This document shows, in pieces, positions 10,982 through 23,160 of a DNA stretch of 64,000 nucleotides. The notes beneath the pieces are model-generated. The model did not search any database. It was not told the origin of the DNA and saw only the letters and a list, made by a program, of their open reading frames with translations. The stretch is from Cadophora sp. MPI-SDFR-AT-0126 (taxonomy: Eukaryota > Ascomycota > Leotiomycetes > Helotiales > Ploettnerulaceae): assembly GCA_020747065.1 (NCBI GenBank), contig JAGMVK010000003.1, positions 2,418,001-2,482,000 on the forward strand. The letters are read 5' to 3'. The translations under genes were made by a program, and so were the position numbers. How positions within the stretch are numbered: the first letter of the stretch is position 1; each line of letters starts with the position of its first letter.

Positions 10982-13043
10982 TTCAGGCTCGGCTGCATAT
11001 TCCTCCCCAGCGTGATCTGGCTCAGGCTCAGGGTACGCGGTGCAGTCTTCCCATCCTTGGTACTACCTGATACGTCGCCAAAGATCTCGTCTTCGAATTG
11101 ATTGCGCTCTTCGTTGGGCGTCTGGAAGACCTCTTCGTTGACGTACCGCCCATCGTCGTCGCTGCTGTCGTCTTGCTCGAAATTAGAAAAATTACTGCCC
11201 TCTATACCGCCTTCGTGATGGGGCGCGTCCGATTCGGGTGTGGGATATGTGTTTCTGCCGGCTAGGATGACGGTCTGAAGCTGGCGTTGGAGACTGTGAA
11301 TGACAGATTCGAGCTGAAAGCGTGCTGACTGTTCAGCGTGGATCATGTCTGTGAGAGCTTTGAAATGCTCGCCATTCAAAGTGCCATCCGTCGGCATGGT
11401 TGGAGAACTAGACGGAATTCCGCGGATTGTTGTCGAGGTAGACAGTGGACGTGCGGCAGTTTGAGCCGGGACCGGTACTTCAGTGGAGAGTAGCTCTCCA
11501 CGGTTGAACGTGTCAAAGGATTGAAGCTGTGAAACATTCGTAGACATTGTTGATGGGCGGCTGCTGCTATAGGACGATGAGCGCTTCTGGCTGCCTTGTC
11601 TGCTGCCATGGAAATCGCCCCGAGCCTGTGTATCTCGGTATCTTGGATGTTTGGGCAATGATGCTTCTGATTGCCGTGTTGCTGGTCTCGTCCCCGAACT
11701 GCTTCGATAGTTTGCGGAATTCCTCTTTGGGGGATCCTGAAGTTCGAGACGACCTTCGCTTCTGATTCCGGCCACAGTCCGCTCCAACTTGTTCATCCGC
11801 CCTTCCAACCGCTGAACTCTCGTCTCTAAACTTGCAGCTTGGGTAATTTTCATGCCCGCCATCTCACCCATGGGCCCAAAATTGAAGGGCTCTGGTTTTG
11901 GAGGCTCTTCAGGCTCTACCGGAAGAGGATCCTCCGTCTCTGCCTTATTGGAGGACATGGGGGACAGCAATCCTGGATCATAGCTTTCCCGCCAGTATCT
12001 TATCTCATCACTACGCCGCCTCGTGACGACATGTGTTCTCATAGCTTCTTGAAGCTCACCAACGCTCCTAGAACGCCTGTTTGGGTGGTTGTTATTTGTG
12101 ATCGCCGTTCCAATCGCCGAGTTAACCTCCGCATCTGAGATGGCTTTGCTACCACGAGCGTGGCTGCTGGCTGGCCGCGGTGAAAGTCCTGTCCAATCCA
12201 CATATCCAGGTGTTTTATTTGGCGTCCACAGCCGGCTGGGGGTTGTTGCCCTTCGGGGCCTGCCATGCCTATCTCCTTGTAACGATTCGCGATTTAGATC
12301 GTTTGTATTTTCGCTCCCTATATCATGGAAGTCGGTTGCGACAATGCTGTGCGATCGAAGGGCGCGGTTGAATTCGTTGATTGGAAGGGATGCTGAGCGC
12401 TTCTGCGAGTTAATGGTACCCTGAGTGATTCGATTCAACGCTGATGGATCCTTGTGACATGTTAGTCAAAAGACATTGAAGAGAACAGCTCAGTACTTAC
12501 GCTTCGATGCTGTCCAGCTCGGACATCACTAGATCCGCTTGCTCTGTTACTGCTTGACGAGCTGCTCCCTTTCCGCTTCTTCCCGAACAATTTTCCAAAC
12601 ACAGATCTCAACGAGGACTTCTTCCTCTGTGGCTTGTTAATACTTGGAGCATCCGGCACACTTATGATAGAGTTCCTGAGCCCGCTGGGCTGATTTGGAC
12701 GGTGGCCTTGAACATTGCGCATTACTTGCGCCTCTGGCAGAGGAGGAGGAGGTTCTGTAGGCATAGGGGGTGTCCTGGTGCCCATTGTGTAGTCACTCAC
12801 GGCAATACCTGTCTGATGGGATGTGTTGTCGATCTCGCTGGTCGGCGTTGACGCTCTCCGTCTCTCATTTCCATCTGCGCTCAAGGGAAGTGCTATTCCA
12901 CTTCCTGGAGTCCGGATTGGAAATTCATCATCGTCCGGGAACGGAATGGGTTGTGAGATAGTCTTCCCTCGTATCGAAGTTCCTGTATTCGAGCGCGCCG
13001 GGCCCTCTGCTCGCCATTTTCCAGTTCCTCGAAACTTGCTCAT
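10975..13043 (-). CDS. Conserved-looking coiled-coil protein of unknown function
   Basis: Two exons, 13043-12501 and 12450-10975, are joined by an intron with a GTAAGT donor, a CTAAC branch-like site and a CAAG acceptor, giving 672 residues. The exon 1 frame runs into the intron and stops at 12462, so the parts appear as two separate frames if splicing is ignored. The protein is Ser/Arg/Pro-rich and mostly disordered. It has a basic patch (SVFGKLFGKKRKG) near residue 165, a block near residues 230-265 with SRLWTP, YVDWTGLSPRP and SSHARGSKAISD, a short coiled coil (LETRVQRLEGRMNKLERT) near residue 390, a second helical stretch (AEQSARFQLESVIHSLQRQL) near residue 560, and an acidic tail. The organised blocks between disordered segments suggest a scaffold or cytoskeletal/nuclear adaptor, but that is inference. 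Confidence 0.75.
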
Positions 13044-14979
13044 GGTAAAGACTGGTGATAGGATGGCTTGTTCCTCCTACGATCAAAGGAGACGGATCAG
13101 AGCCGGTGAGATATACATTTGTTGCCAGGACCTGGATATAGACTCAGTGGCGTTGGGTAGGGTCGGAAGTGCGTCAATTGTTCTAGACACATGCCATGAC
13201 ATTGCACATCATTACAATGGGGGAAGTGTTGTCGTGGTATTTCCCTGCTCCATGAATAAGAAGAGCTGGAATTTCATTAGTCCATGGCGGACGCATCACG
13301 CATCATATAACTCTGCGACGCCTGTCATCGATAGACAAGGACACACCCATGAAACGAGTTCGATAGCAGACGACAGGGCATGGGCAGTGGGAGGGTTGAA
13401 AAGGGAAGATTGAAAGGCCGGACGGGAGATCCATCGAAAATGAGAAAGTGGCACCCCTGCTGAGCCGCATGAGGAAGCATTCCGTCTTACCCCACGAAGC
13501 AGGTGCTTGGATTCAGCAAATGAGACAAGCCAGACAAGCCCAAAGTGGATAGAGCTGGCCAGGGGTTGTCTTCGAGCGCGGCTTGTTCGCTTCCAAAGTC
13601 TCCATCAGTTCAGCCAGAGCTGTTCTTGCGGTCTTTCATCCGAAACCAGGAGGGTCGTCGTCTCTATCTGGGAACTTCTCAGGCTTTTGGAGTTCTAGCC
13701 TGCCTCAGATATGGAGTGCTGGCGATTGGTACCGAGACTGGATCTCGCTGGCAGGGGGCCTGGTTATGGATCTCCAGTTTTCCATGGAAAGCTGCGCGCC
13801 ACAACTCTATCGACGGTTGACTTCAGCAAATCGTTGATACAGACTTTCTACGACCACGGCCAAACCTTCCGATGTGCAGTATTAATGCCCAGGAGACCAC
13901 ATATTATGATCGTTCAACAGCTGCTTACTCGTTCATGGCTGGAAGGATGGAGCGCGCTTGAATGCATGTTCGATGCACAGGCGCACAGGTGATGCCAAGA
14001 GGGGTCAATAATCCACACAGTTGCAGGAGGGATACGAGACGATTTTGCGAAAGCGCGCAAGCTGCACTCGAGTCGGAAGGCACCGGCTGTTTCCCTCTAT
14101 CTTGTGCCGTCCCTGTGCAGAACCCGTCTGAGGCCTGGCCACGTATCATGGATGGCTTCAATGCAGATGTTCGACGGCATGAAACAAGTGCTGGGTAAAC
14201 TCTACGAGGGTTGGTTCTGGTTCTCTGTGCTGAGGGCTGAGGGCTGAGAGGGCGAGGAGGCAGTGATGGTGTTGGTGTCAGAGCACCAGAAGAGGGGCTC
14301 ACTGTAGTCTGTGGCACCATCTCATCGCTCAGGGGGGCCTAAGCGAATCGGGAGGATCGCAGCGAGAGGGGGAGCAGAGGGAGCCGAGGGGCAGTGTGAC
14401 AGGGGATTTGCACCACTGGGTGCCATTATTGGAGCTCACAGACCACCAACTGAACAACTGTACTGTGAAGAATAATTTCTTTTTGGCAGACAGACGAACG
14501 AGCAGCCATCACCGCGCATGAAGACTGACTCGAGGATGCGGTCATCTCCTTTAGAAATTCATGCCGTTCGTACTACTAGTCATTGTGTTAAGTGCTGAAA
14601 GCGAGCTGATATTCTCAACCTAATTGAGCGTCTCAATTGACTTGGGAAAGAGAGTTCACTGAAGATTCCGTAATTCCCAAGACACTCCTTAGCTTAGAGC
14701 GCAGTACCTCCGTACTGCCGCTAACGGAACTACACGACATGGCCACAACATCCTGCTGCATGCTCGTTATGTGAAACACCCGGGATGTTCGTCTGATGCG
14801 CATGAACCCTTGGTGACTCGCGTGGGCTTTGCGGGCTCGCTGGCATGGGAGGGCGACGGGAGCTGATGTCGAAATTCGATATGACAGGCATGCGCTCATA
14901 ATTGTCCGGATCGATGCACCGAAGGATGTCCTTACCAGGTCTGCGGCATGATACCATCAGCAAATCGCCCCCAGGAAGT
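13044..14979. other. Intergenic region
   Basis: About 1.9 kb between the coiled-coil gene start and the helicase gene end. It holds only short overlapping frames on both strands, for example 13545-13992 plus and 13925-14320 minus, with no recognisable motif. It probably contains the promoter of the coiled-coil gene. Confidence 0.5.
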
Positions 14980-17900
14980 CTATTGCGCATTCAAATCTGC
15001 TACGTTTGGATAACGCAAGTCTGAATTCTCCTCGAGAAAGCTCATCCAAGATTTCAGGAATTTATTGCTTCTGCACATCGATCACACATCGGTCGTTAGC
15101 ATATTGTCTCAGTCCGCTAATCGAGAGCAAAGGCCGTTTCTCGAGGACAAGGGTTAGTCTGGGTCTGAACTCACTGCAATGTTTCCGAATCACCCACAAT
15201 TACTAGAGACCGACGAGGCCGTGTCATAGCGACTGTTCGGTTTGCAGTATCAGCGTTCCATTCTGAGCGGGGTTGTGTTTGAAAGTTTAAGTCTTCTTAC
15301 CATTGAGTCTTCGCTTTTCCGCAAGAAATCCTACCTCGGAATCAGGGTTACTCCTGACGAGGCTCACAATGACGACTTCTTTCTCTCGACCTTGAAATCC
15401 ATCTACGCTGCCCAATTCGATGCCTGGAAAGGCCTCCTTCATCGATCGGGACATTAATGCCAGCTTTAATGCAGTTAGCACGCTGTCACTGTGTCGCGCC
15501 ACTTCCCAGACATTGTTGCATAATCAGACAAGACTAAGACTTCCAGATAGATATGATATCAATCCCACCCCTCCTCAGAGAAGCAATCAACCTCGGGAGC
15601 GAACGCGTCTCAACAATTAAAGTACCAAATTGTATTTGAGATACGATCGGAAAATTGCGTCGTATGTTCAGCAAGGAAGCAATATAGCAATATCCAGCCA
15701 CTTCCAACTTGGGAGTAGTTCCAATATTGGAGCTAAGGCCTTATTGATTTTCCTTCAAAGCCGTAATGAATGACTTTTGAAGCTTGCAACGTTCCCGCGA
15801 GTTTCCTCGGATTCTTCAGACCCTCAAACTTGAAATAAGGGATGTTTGTGCCAGCTGGAATAAGCGGCTTTGCTTAAGTAGGGTGTAAAGGTTACGCCTC
15901 TGGAATGTGATCCGAGACAGGACACACAAGATGCGCCGAAGGAAATGGAGAATCATACCTGAGCGTTATATGGTGTAATAACAGCAATGTCATCAGGTTT
16001 GACACCTGCATCTACCAGATTCCGAACATGGTTCCGGACAAGAGCCGCTTCCATCTCTGATTAACAGGTTAGCATGCGAATTTCGCTACGATCCCGGGTC
16101 TGAACAGATGATTGCAAGATTCGTCCTGGATCTGTCTGGGTTTGAACGCAGAAATACTGACCGTTGCTCTTACTATCGCCCATCATGCCCTTTCCCGCCT
16201 TCTTGTCAACCTCTTCATCTTCGTTCTTCTCGGGGAAATCGCCTCCCTGAGTATCGAAGAAGACTAACGGCTCGATAGTATCTTCTGTCACCGATACCGG
16301 TACCTCATAGGGCAGGTCTTTCAACAGTCGATCTTTAACACCGTCTGCTGCTACGAGTTTCGACTCGTACATTTCATCTGATGGGAATCTCATGATCTTG
16401 TCATGCATGCGGTACTGGGTTGTGAGCATCCTCTTGATTCCCGGCCCATGGAGCTTGAGAAGTCGATCGAAAAGTGTTGTTTCTAAAGTCATGCCCTTGA
16501 TTATTCCCTCGGCTTCGCTCGTTTTGGATTTTTTCGTCTTCGAATTCAACATCTTGATCGTCTGAGATGACTTAGCAGTTACCTCATCAAGGAATTTCTT
16601 GAGCAAAGATAAGGTATGTCTCTAGAAATTCTTGAGACATGTAAACAAGGAGACAGTGGGCTCTCCCAATACCTACAGGTGGGAGTTGCAGATGGTCGCC
16701 AGCGAGAACGACTTTGCTTGCTCTGAGGAGAGGAACCCAGCATTGTGCCTCCAAGGCCTGGCTTGCCTCGTCAATGATAACGACATCGAAAACCTCGTCT
16801 TTCATTTGGAACCCTCCAGCTCCATGAAGAGTTGCCAGCACGACCTTACTGCCCCCGATCAGAGTATTGATGCACTTCTTCTCTCTCTCCCTGAACTCCT
16901 TGCGGAGCTCCTTGAGGTCGCCGTAGATTGCTTTTCGTTCCCTACCACTTTTCGTCTTCTTGATAGATAATTGTTTCGTATCCATCTCTTTCCTCACATC
17001 CTTAACAATAGCCGCTGCATCGGAGGTTTGCGTAAGGACATCCAGGGAGTGATTGAGCACAGAAGGTAGAAGTCGAGCTGGATGACCGAGCCGAACGATC
17101 GGGATCTTGTGGGGAGCCAGGCGTTCCACAATATTGTCAACAGAAATATTGGAGGGTCCGCAAACTAGGACCCGCAGATTTTGTTTGAGCATCTGTAAAA
17201 TAAGCTCAATCAATGTGTGGGTTTTGCCCGTCTATGACATGTATTAGCGAGGTTCGTGATGTCAGATTGGATGATGAGGTAGATGCTGCGATGAAGTCTT
17301 CAAATCATTAGAATATAAGAAAGAGGTACAGAAGCAAGTGAAGAGAGAGGACTTCTACTTGGAAACTCCGAAAGAGGACGCTGCCACATGATATGAGCTC
17401 TGCTCCCTGCGGAGACATGTCTACCTTACCGACGGGAGACAATGAAAGATTTCACTTTATCACTTCTCAAGGCGGAGGATACTTCCACCGTTACCCAAAG
17501 CAAAATACTCAAAGGTGAAAGATCAAGAAATGATACGAAAAGAAATGTGAAAATAAACGTAGTACATACTCCCGGAGGACCATGGATCAGAGCCACTTCC
17601 CTCGAAGCCAATGCAAATCGAATAGCATCCTTCTGCGAGTCGTTCAGGCCTGGATCAATCCACTCAAGTCTCCCTCCTTCACCCTCACTAAGATCTCCAG
17701 AGACAGGTGATGGAGTAGTGAGCCCGAACAGCACTCGGACGAAACTTGAGTACTCATCAGGCTTCATCTTCAATAACCTATTCATCGTCTGGTTCATTCT
17801 GGATGTCTGTCAGCATACAACTCGCAACCACGCTACTCATAGTTGAAACCAATATCACAATTCCAAACAACACGAAAATGAAACAGACGAAGAAAAGGGA

Positions 17901-18398
17901 GACTCGCCGTTTATAAGTAACATCGTTAGCCAGCTTCACAATCCACATTCTCTTCCCAGCTGGCACATCATCCTCCTCTCCATCAAGCGCAACCCAAACC
18001 GCCGACCTCTGCACCCTCGTAACAACCCCTCTGGACCCCTTCTCCTCCAACTCCCGAATCTCCTTCTTCTTCGCGCTACCAGCCGGCTGCTCGCTCACGA
18101 CGACGATGTCGCCAGTTCGGATACCATGTTCTGGTAGCTCGCCATCGCCGTCTTTGCTTTTCTTGCTGGATGTTGCCGAGTCGGGCGTGAGTTCGACGAC
18201 GGTTTTGCCGCCGAGACCAGTCCGTTGGGAGGAGAGGACAAGGTTGGTGATTGCTATGCCTGCACGTTGGAGGCTGGTGGGTGAGGTGTTGGAGATGAGA
18301 GACGAGGTTTCTGTGAGCTCAGACTGGAGCTCGGCATCGAGGAGGGAGAGCTGAGTCGTGCAGAAGGATGGGATGTCCACCGCGTCCTTGGGTACCAT
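14980..18398 (-). CDS. HCS1: HCS1/SMUBP2-type SF1 DNA helicase (DNA polymerase alpha-associated helicase A)
   Basis: A UPF1-like superfamily 1B helicase. Yeast Hcs1 copurifies with DNA polymerase alpha; human IGHMBP2 is the related protein. Eight exons, all in phase, give 694 residues: 18398-17908, 17798-17570, 17231-16677, 16561-16162, 16056-15959, 15463-15301, 15232-15175 and 15070-14980. After an N-terminal beta-barrel region, motif I (GPPG then TGKTHT) is split exactly between exons 2 and 3 near residue 240. Motif II is [14 protein letters not shown] near residue 387, followed by [19 protein letters not shown] near residue 470 and [19 protein letters not shown] and VAMTRPRR complete the core. 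The C-terminus [14 protein letters not shown] is typical of the family. Intron 1 fits only with a GC donor, and the fifth intron (15464-15958) is unusually long and carries an exon-like open stretch. No zinc-finger or R3H domain follows, as in yeast Hcs1. Confidence 0.93.
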
Positions 18399-18866
18399 GG
18401 CTTTGACGGCGACTAAAGTTCTTGCTCAACTTTTATGTGGTATCATGTGAGTTGGTGTTTTGATGATGTTTTAGTAAGGTCGACGATGCGGTTAAGTACA
18501 ACTAGTTCGGGAAATCATTTCAAAATACAGAGGACGACCGAACGTCATATAATTTGCTGTTACAGTGTGTCCGATAGTGATTATTTTCACTGGCTCAAAT
18601 ATCGAGTAATCTTATATTCCCTTAAAGACCCCTTGATCAATATTTATATTTACTCAGCTAGTTTTTCATCAATCCTTATTGCTTCTTGAACTGCTGAACA
18701 ACCCTTTGGATGATAATCAGAGCACGTATCCCCCAAAAAACTGTAGTCATTTCCCTGCCTCTTCCTCCCCCACTGTTCAAAAGTATCTATATATAACACC
18801 ATAATATGCTATGTCCTTACTAACAAACTTATACAAGCCAACCAACCCTTTCTGTAGACATCCTCT
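18399..18866. other. Short AT-rich spacer
   Basis: About 470 AT-rich bases between the start of the helicase gene and the end of the DUF202 gene, both on the minus strand. It likely holds the helicase promoter and the DUF202 3' UTR. No other feature is seen. Confidence 0.55.
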
Positions 18867-19777
18867 TCACCTCTTCTCAAACGCCCTCGGCTCAACAACA
18901 ACCACAACCACCAAGCTCGTTATCATCAATGCAAAAGTAATAAAAGCAACCAACGCTATACTCCCCCTACTAGCTGGAAACTTCCCACGTATGATCCAAT
19001 GCTGCGACTCAAAATAGCGATGGAACCCCACGAATAACATCACTATACTGATAGCTAGAAACGTAGCTCCCAGGGGCTTGCCCATCTGCCGCAGATGCTG
19101 ATATGGATCGGCGTTGGAGCCTGCTGCTGAGGTGGTGTTGAGACGGAAGAGTTGCGTGATAGCTATGCCTATGGAAGCAAAAGCTAGAGAGGTCCGTAGC
19201 CAGGCAAGGAAGGTTCGTTCTACAGGAGCAGGGTGTTAATGAAGCTCGCAACATGCAATCTTTTGCTTCAGTGCAGAAATGAGGGATGTGTACCTAGAGC
19301 TAGGTGATCTCTAGCCACGCTGCCCTTGTTCTCCAGCTCTATCGATCCATACTTCGAGATCATCCTCGTCCAAAAATTATCGTCTTCATCTTCTTCGGCC
19401 TCATGGTGCGTTGCATCCTCATGTGTAGGTACCCTTCCTGACCTCCTTATGCTACCCGTGTTAGGCTGTTCCTGCGCAGTCTTGGGATTCGTGTGCTGTG
19501 TGCTCTGGTAGTTCCTGCTCTGCCTGCCGTTGCGTCCGAAGATGATGGTCTCCTCATCAGCACTACTCTCGTTCTCCGCAGAAACATCACCATTGTTCCT
19601 CCTCCGCGGACTGTTCGTGCCCGAGTTATTCGCTGAATCCATGGTGACCTTCCGCGTTCGTGCTGTGTCTAGAATGCTATCGATCCGTTCTCTTGAGGAT
19701 TGAGCTGGGCCGTCTCGTAGCTTGGCTGTGTTGGGTGCCGATGGGAGAACAGACGATGCACCATGAGAGGACGACAT
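18867..19777 (-). CDS. DUF202 (YidH/VTC1-like) membrane protein
   Basis: Two exons, 19777-19294 and 19219-18867, give 278 residues. The start MSSSHGASS at 19777 is preferred; an in-frame ATG at 19810 would add eleven residues. The first 150 residues are disordered and charged (many Ser, Asn, Glu and Arg). The conserved part begins at NFWTRMISKYGSIELENKGS and continues after the intron as LALERTFLAWLRTSLAFASI, the DUF202 signature. It then has helices LGATFLAISIVMLFVGFHRYF and ALVAFITFALMITSLVVVVV, so three transmembrane segments in all. Related fungal proteins lie in vacuolar or plasma membranes, and VTC1-type proteins of the same fold take part in polyphosphate synthesis. No catalytic residues are known for this group, so a specific function is not assigned. 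Confidence 0.85.
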
Positions 19778-19810
19778 AGCTAGGATATTTCCGAAGATAC
19801 AAGGGTCCAA

Positions 19811-21363
19811 TGTTCTGACAGGAGGCTAGAGAATTGACTGTTGTAATTGGCCTTGAGGAGGGTTGAGGTTCTGCAACATGCTCGCAATATCGACATCACA
19901 AGACGCAATCTTTGAGCTGTGCTATTCGCCGAGAGTGGAGCATCATCATGTGGGGTGCAGCTGGCGGGCGGCCTGCGGAATCAGATGAATAAACATCGAC
20001 TTGTCTAAGCTTAACAGAATTTAATGATACAATGAAGTTGGTTTCGTCGAGAGTTGAACCACAAGAGAAATGAGAGACTCCATCCGAAGCTCTAGACAAA
20101 AGCTGCTCGTAGCAGTTGCATAGGATGACAGGTTACTCAGTCAGGTCTTGAGTACAGAGTACGAACCAGCGGCTCTTCTACCCCGCAAAATAGCTAGCCT
20201 CTCTAGCTTCCCGCTGAAATTACCTAACTGACCCCATCAACCATCAAACTTTCAACGTCAAATTAATGTGAATGTCTGAATGTAGACGATTGGTAGCTTT
20301 GTATTCGTTTCTAGATCATGAGGTCTCAAGACCATTCCTCTGCTCAGATACTCCAGCACGAGCCGTGCTAGCCAATGCCGAAGCTGGGACTGTCTTCGGA
20401 GGAAGCATATCGTTCTCATGCTTCAATGTTGTATGAAGCACGCAACTTGAGATACATCCAGGAAGTTTTTCAACATGTCACACAAGCCACATCCCTAAAA
20501 GTCATAAGCATTCATCACAGTTCTGTCAAAAGACCAGTCTCAAAAGTATGTACAAGAATCGAAGTGAAGTAGAATCGTTTCAAGCCGCTATGCTCTTAAA
20601 AAGAGATTATCACAAACACAAGAACAGAAGTTGGTAATGCAACAGATCAAATGTCTTTTCCTTTTCCTGTCCGCTAGACTGGCTACCCATTTCGTACGGA
20701 CCTTAAAAATCCACACACCGTAGCGTTGCCACAAGCAATTCCATATTTGTGCTACTATCGTCGCTCATGAACAATGCCCGAAGAGGCGCGACTCAAATAG
20801 GTATGCAAGTACGCCTGCGGCTTTGAATCGCCGTAAAATAAGGACACCTGCCAGAAGGTACCGCCAGGACAACCTCCTCCGATGACACATATGTATGGTA
20901 TAGTAAACAAGCAAGAATGCATCCTAACCAAGGGAATGATCAATCGAAGGAATCCGGCACCTCCGCCTGAAGACCATCCATCTGCAGAACACCGACTGCT
21001 TAGTAGAGAACCCGCAGGAATCCTCCTCACATCTATCCACAACCATCTGGAGCACGTATAAACACGCACTCTCGCTGATCCACCACGCGATTGATGCAAC
21101 AAACATTAGCGACATGGAAAACAAAGGAGAACAAAAGTGCCGAAGGATGTCGAGAGACCAGAAGTTGACATCAGTACACTTCAGGGTATTAGGTGCTTCG
21201 ACGATGGCGTGGACATTTGCGAGTAGACCGTGTTACAAACATCGATTGATTATCCTTCGGTCGTAATAGAGAAACAAGAAACAGTCATGAACCAAGCTGG
21301 CGCGCGAGCGATCGGTATATGCACGAAGAGTAAGACGTCTAAGGGAATTGAAAGCTTAACCGC
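19811..21363. other. Intergenic region with weak small open frames
   Basis: About 1.55 kb with no supported gene. On the minus strand near 20755-21124 two overlapping frames exist. One (20924-21124) starts with a hydrophobic stretch, MFSMSLMFVASIAWWISES, and contains several Cys residues, which would suit a small secreted protein, but the frame is short and unsupported. Confidence 0.4.
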
Positions 21364-22736
21364 CTAGTAGAACTCAAAAACGGCTGTACCTGAGACCGCA
21401 ACCTACGAATATTAGCATGGATCGAGATAGAGACATGGGCTTAACTTACAGTGCATCCAGTTGGTGATTCAACTCCATTGTTGTAGTACTTGCCAGTTCC
21501 ACCCTCATATGAACACTTGCCACTGACACCTCCTGTGATCTTGATGTTGAAATCGAGGACACCGTCGGGGTTGGTTGGCTTGTTGGGGAAGATTGAGATA
21601 AAAGTCTCACCGGTGGTGCCTCTACCAACACCGACATTGACGGGCGCGTAATTACCCATGTTGGATCCTGGAGTACCCCATTGGCAACCGTCCTCAACAC
21701 TGACGCCTGAGGGGTTGATGTAGTATTGGGCGGTGGTAGACATGCCTTGCCAAACGTAAGAGGTCTTGGAGTCAGGGCAAGTGATATCAACAGTGGCTCC
21801 AGCGGCGACGTTTGTGAAGTCGGTCTCGCTCTCCGTACCGGGGTAATCAGTACGGCAGACAGCAACATTCTTCGAAAGCTTGTTCTGGGCCTTAACTCCA
21901 CCAACACCTGCCATGCAGAGAGTGTTGTAGCCGTCACGAGTGAGCTCCAGCTTTCCCTGAGCGTTACAGTAGATACCTCCAATGGATTGGCCAGTGTTTC
22001 CTTGGGCTGCGGGCCATTGGGCCTTCTGGTAACCAGGTGGGCAGGCGTATGAGCAGAAGGAGTTCTTGACGCAACCTCCTCCAGAGATCGCCGTCTCGAT
22101 GTAGCTGATGGCAGCCGCACCAATGCTGTACGAGGGAGTGATCTGGACACCGAGATATCCACCAAGTCCAAGCCAGTCCGCGGCGACAGCTCCGTATTTG
22201 GTCAGAGCATCGAAATCACCACAGTCAATCTCGCCGCTGGGGAATTTGGCATTCACACCGGTGGCACCACTGCTGGACGAGCTACTATCAGAAGCGGCCT
22301 GGACAACGGATGCCGACTTGGTTGGGGTAGGTGTTGGGGTGGTCGAGGTTGTTGGTGCTACGTATGTTGAGGCTGGAGTCGTACTGGTGCTGACCTTCTG
22401 CTCCAAGAACTTTGCGGCTGGGCTCGAGGAGGTGGTAGGGATCGGGGTGGATGTTGGGGTGGTAGAGGTAGTAGTTGGGGTGATGGCGGTTGTGATCTTG
22501 TCTCCAACAAGTACATATTTCCCAGACTTGATACCGGCCTCAACCTCGTCCCATGGAACAAATTCTCCGTTCAGCTCGTACACGGTGACGGTTGGTCCTG
22601 GAACGGTAGTCGTAGTAGCGAAATCACGACCCTCGAGTGGAGAACCGTGACGGGCTGGGTGCTTGTGGACATGATTGTGGGGTTGGGCCACAGAGAGGGA
22701 TGCAGCGCTGAGAAGCGCAAGGCGGGAGAACTTCAT
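21364..22736 (-). CDS. SUN-family secreted cell-wall protein (SIM1/UTH1/NCA3/SUN4 type, GH132)
   Basis: A secreted wall protein of the fungal SUN family, known to act in septation and wall remodelling and classed as glycoside hydrolase family GH132. A signal peptide (MKFSRLALLSAASLSVA) is followed by a His-rich stretch, a Thr/Pro/Ser linker to about residue 165, then the SUN domain. This has FPSGEIDCGDFDALTKYGAV, WLGLGGYLGVQI, CVKNSFCSYACPPGYQKAQW, GIYCNAQGKLELTRDGYNTLC and GCQWGTPGSNMGNYAPVNVG, keeping the Cys pattern of the family. The contiguous frame stops at 21441 after GCTVS. However, GTAAGT at 21449 is a perfect donor, and splicing to TTCGTAG before 21402 replaces the last Ser with VAVSGTAVFEFY and a stop at 21364. 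This is the usual family C-terminus, giving 441 residues. Retaining the 47-base intron would give a slightly shorter form. Confidence 0.94.
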
Positions 22737-23118
22737 TGTGAAGAAGTGGATTCCTGAAGTATGCTTGTACTAAAGAATGTTGGACGTCTCTCGGAGACTG
22801 GAAGGCGAATTAATCCACCTGTATATTTTCAACGAATGTAATCGGGAGCCGTGGTGGGGAATTGTTGCGATCGATGGCTGTCAAGGAAAGGTGTTAGCTG
22901 TTTGATCGTTCGAAGACGCGTGAATATCATTCGAAATTGTGACCACCAGCTCCAACTGCTCACTATCGCAAAAGTGAACCCGAATCGCAAATTTGAACAA
23001 TGCGCGTTATGCAGAGTCGAATAAACACGTACAGTAACTGGCGACCGAACACTATTGACGGACTGACACTTCCCAAGGGAGGAATGGTTGTGTTCGTAGG
23101 TTTCTGAGGTGAAGAGAG

Positions 23119-23160
23119 TCGGTTGGCTTGGTTGGTTGGCTGGCTGGCTGTTGATTGATT
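23119..23160. repeat. GGTT/GGCT tetranucleotide repeat
   Basis: A run of GGTTGGTTGGCTGGCTGGCTG lies about 400 bases upstream of the SUN gene start. It is a simple repeat. Confidence 0.65.

Noticed and set aside
20755..21124. Possible small secreted Cys-containing protein on the minus strand
   Set aside because: There is a hydrophobic start and a few Cys, but two frames compete, no intron model works clearly and nothing resembles a known family.
21446..22171. Minus-strand 241-codon frame in another phase of the SUN gene
   Set aside because: It overlaps the SUN domain in the wrong frame and is Arg/Ser/Pro-rich without motifs; the SUN frame has unambiguous family features.
22108..22650. Plus-strand 180-codon Val/Gly-rich frame
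   Set aside because: It is antisense to the SUN gene's Thr/Pro linker; the low-complexity linker leaves the opposite strand free of stops.
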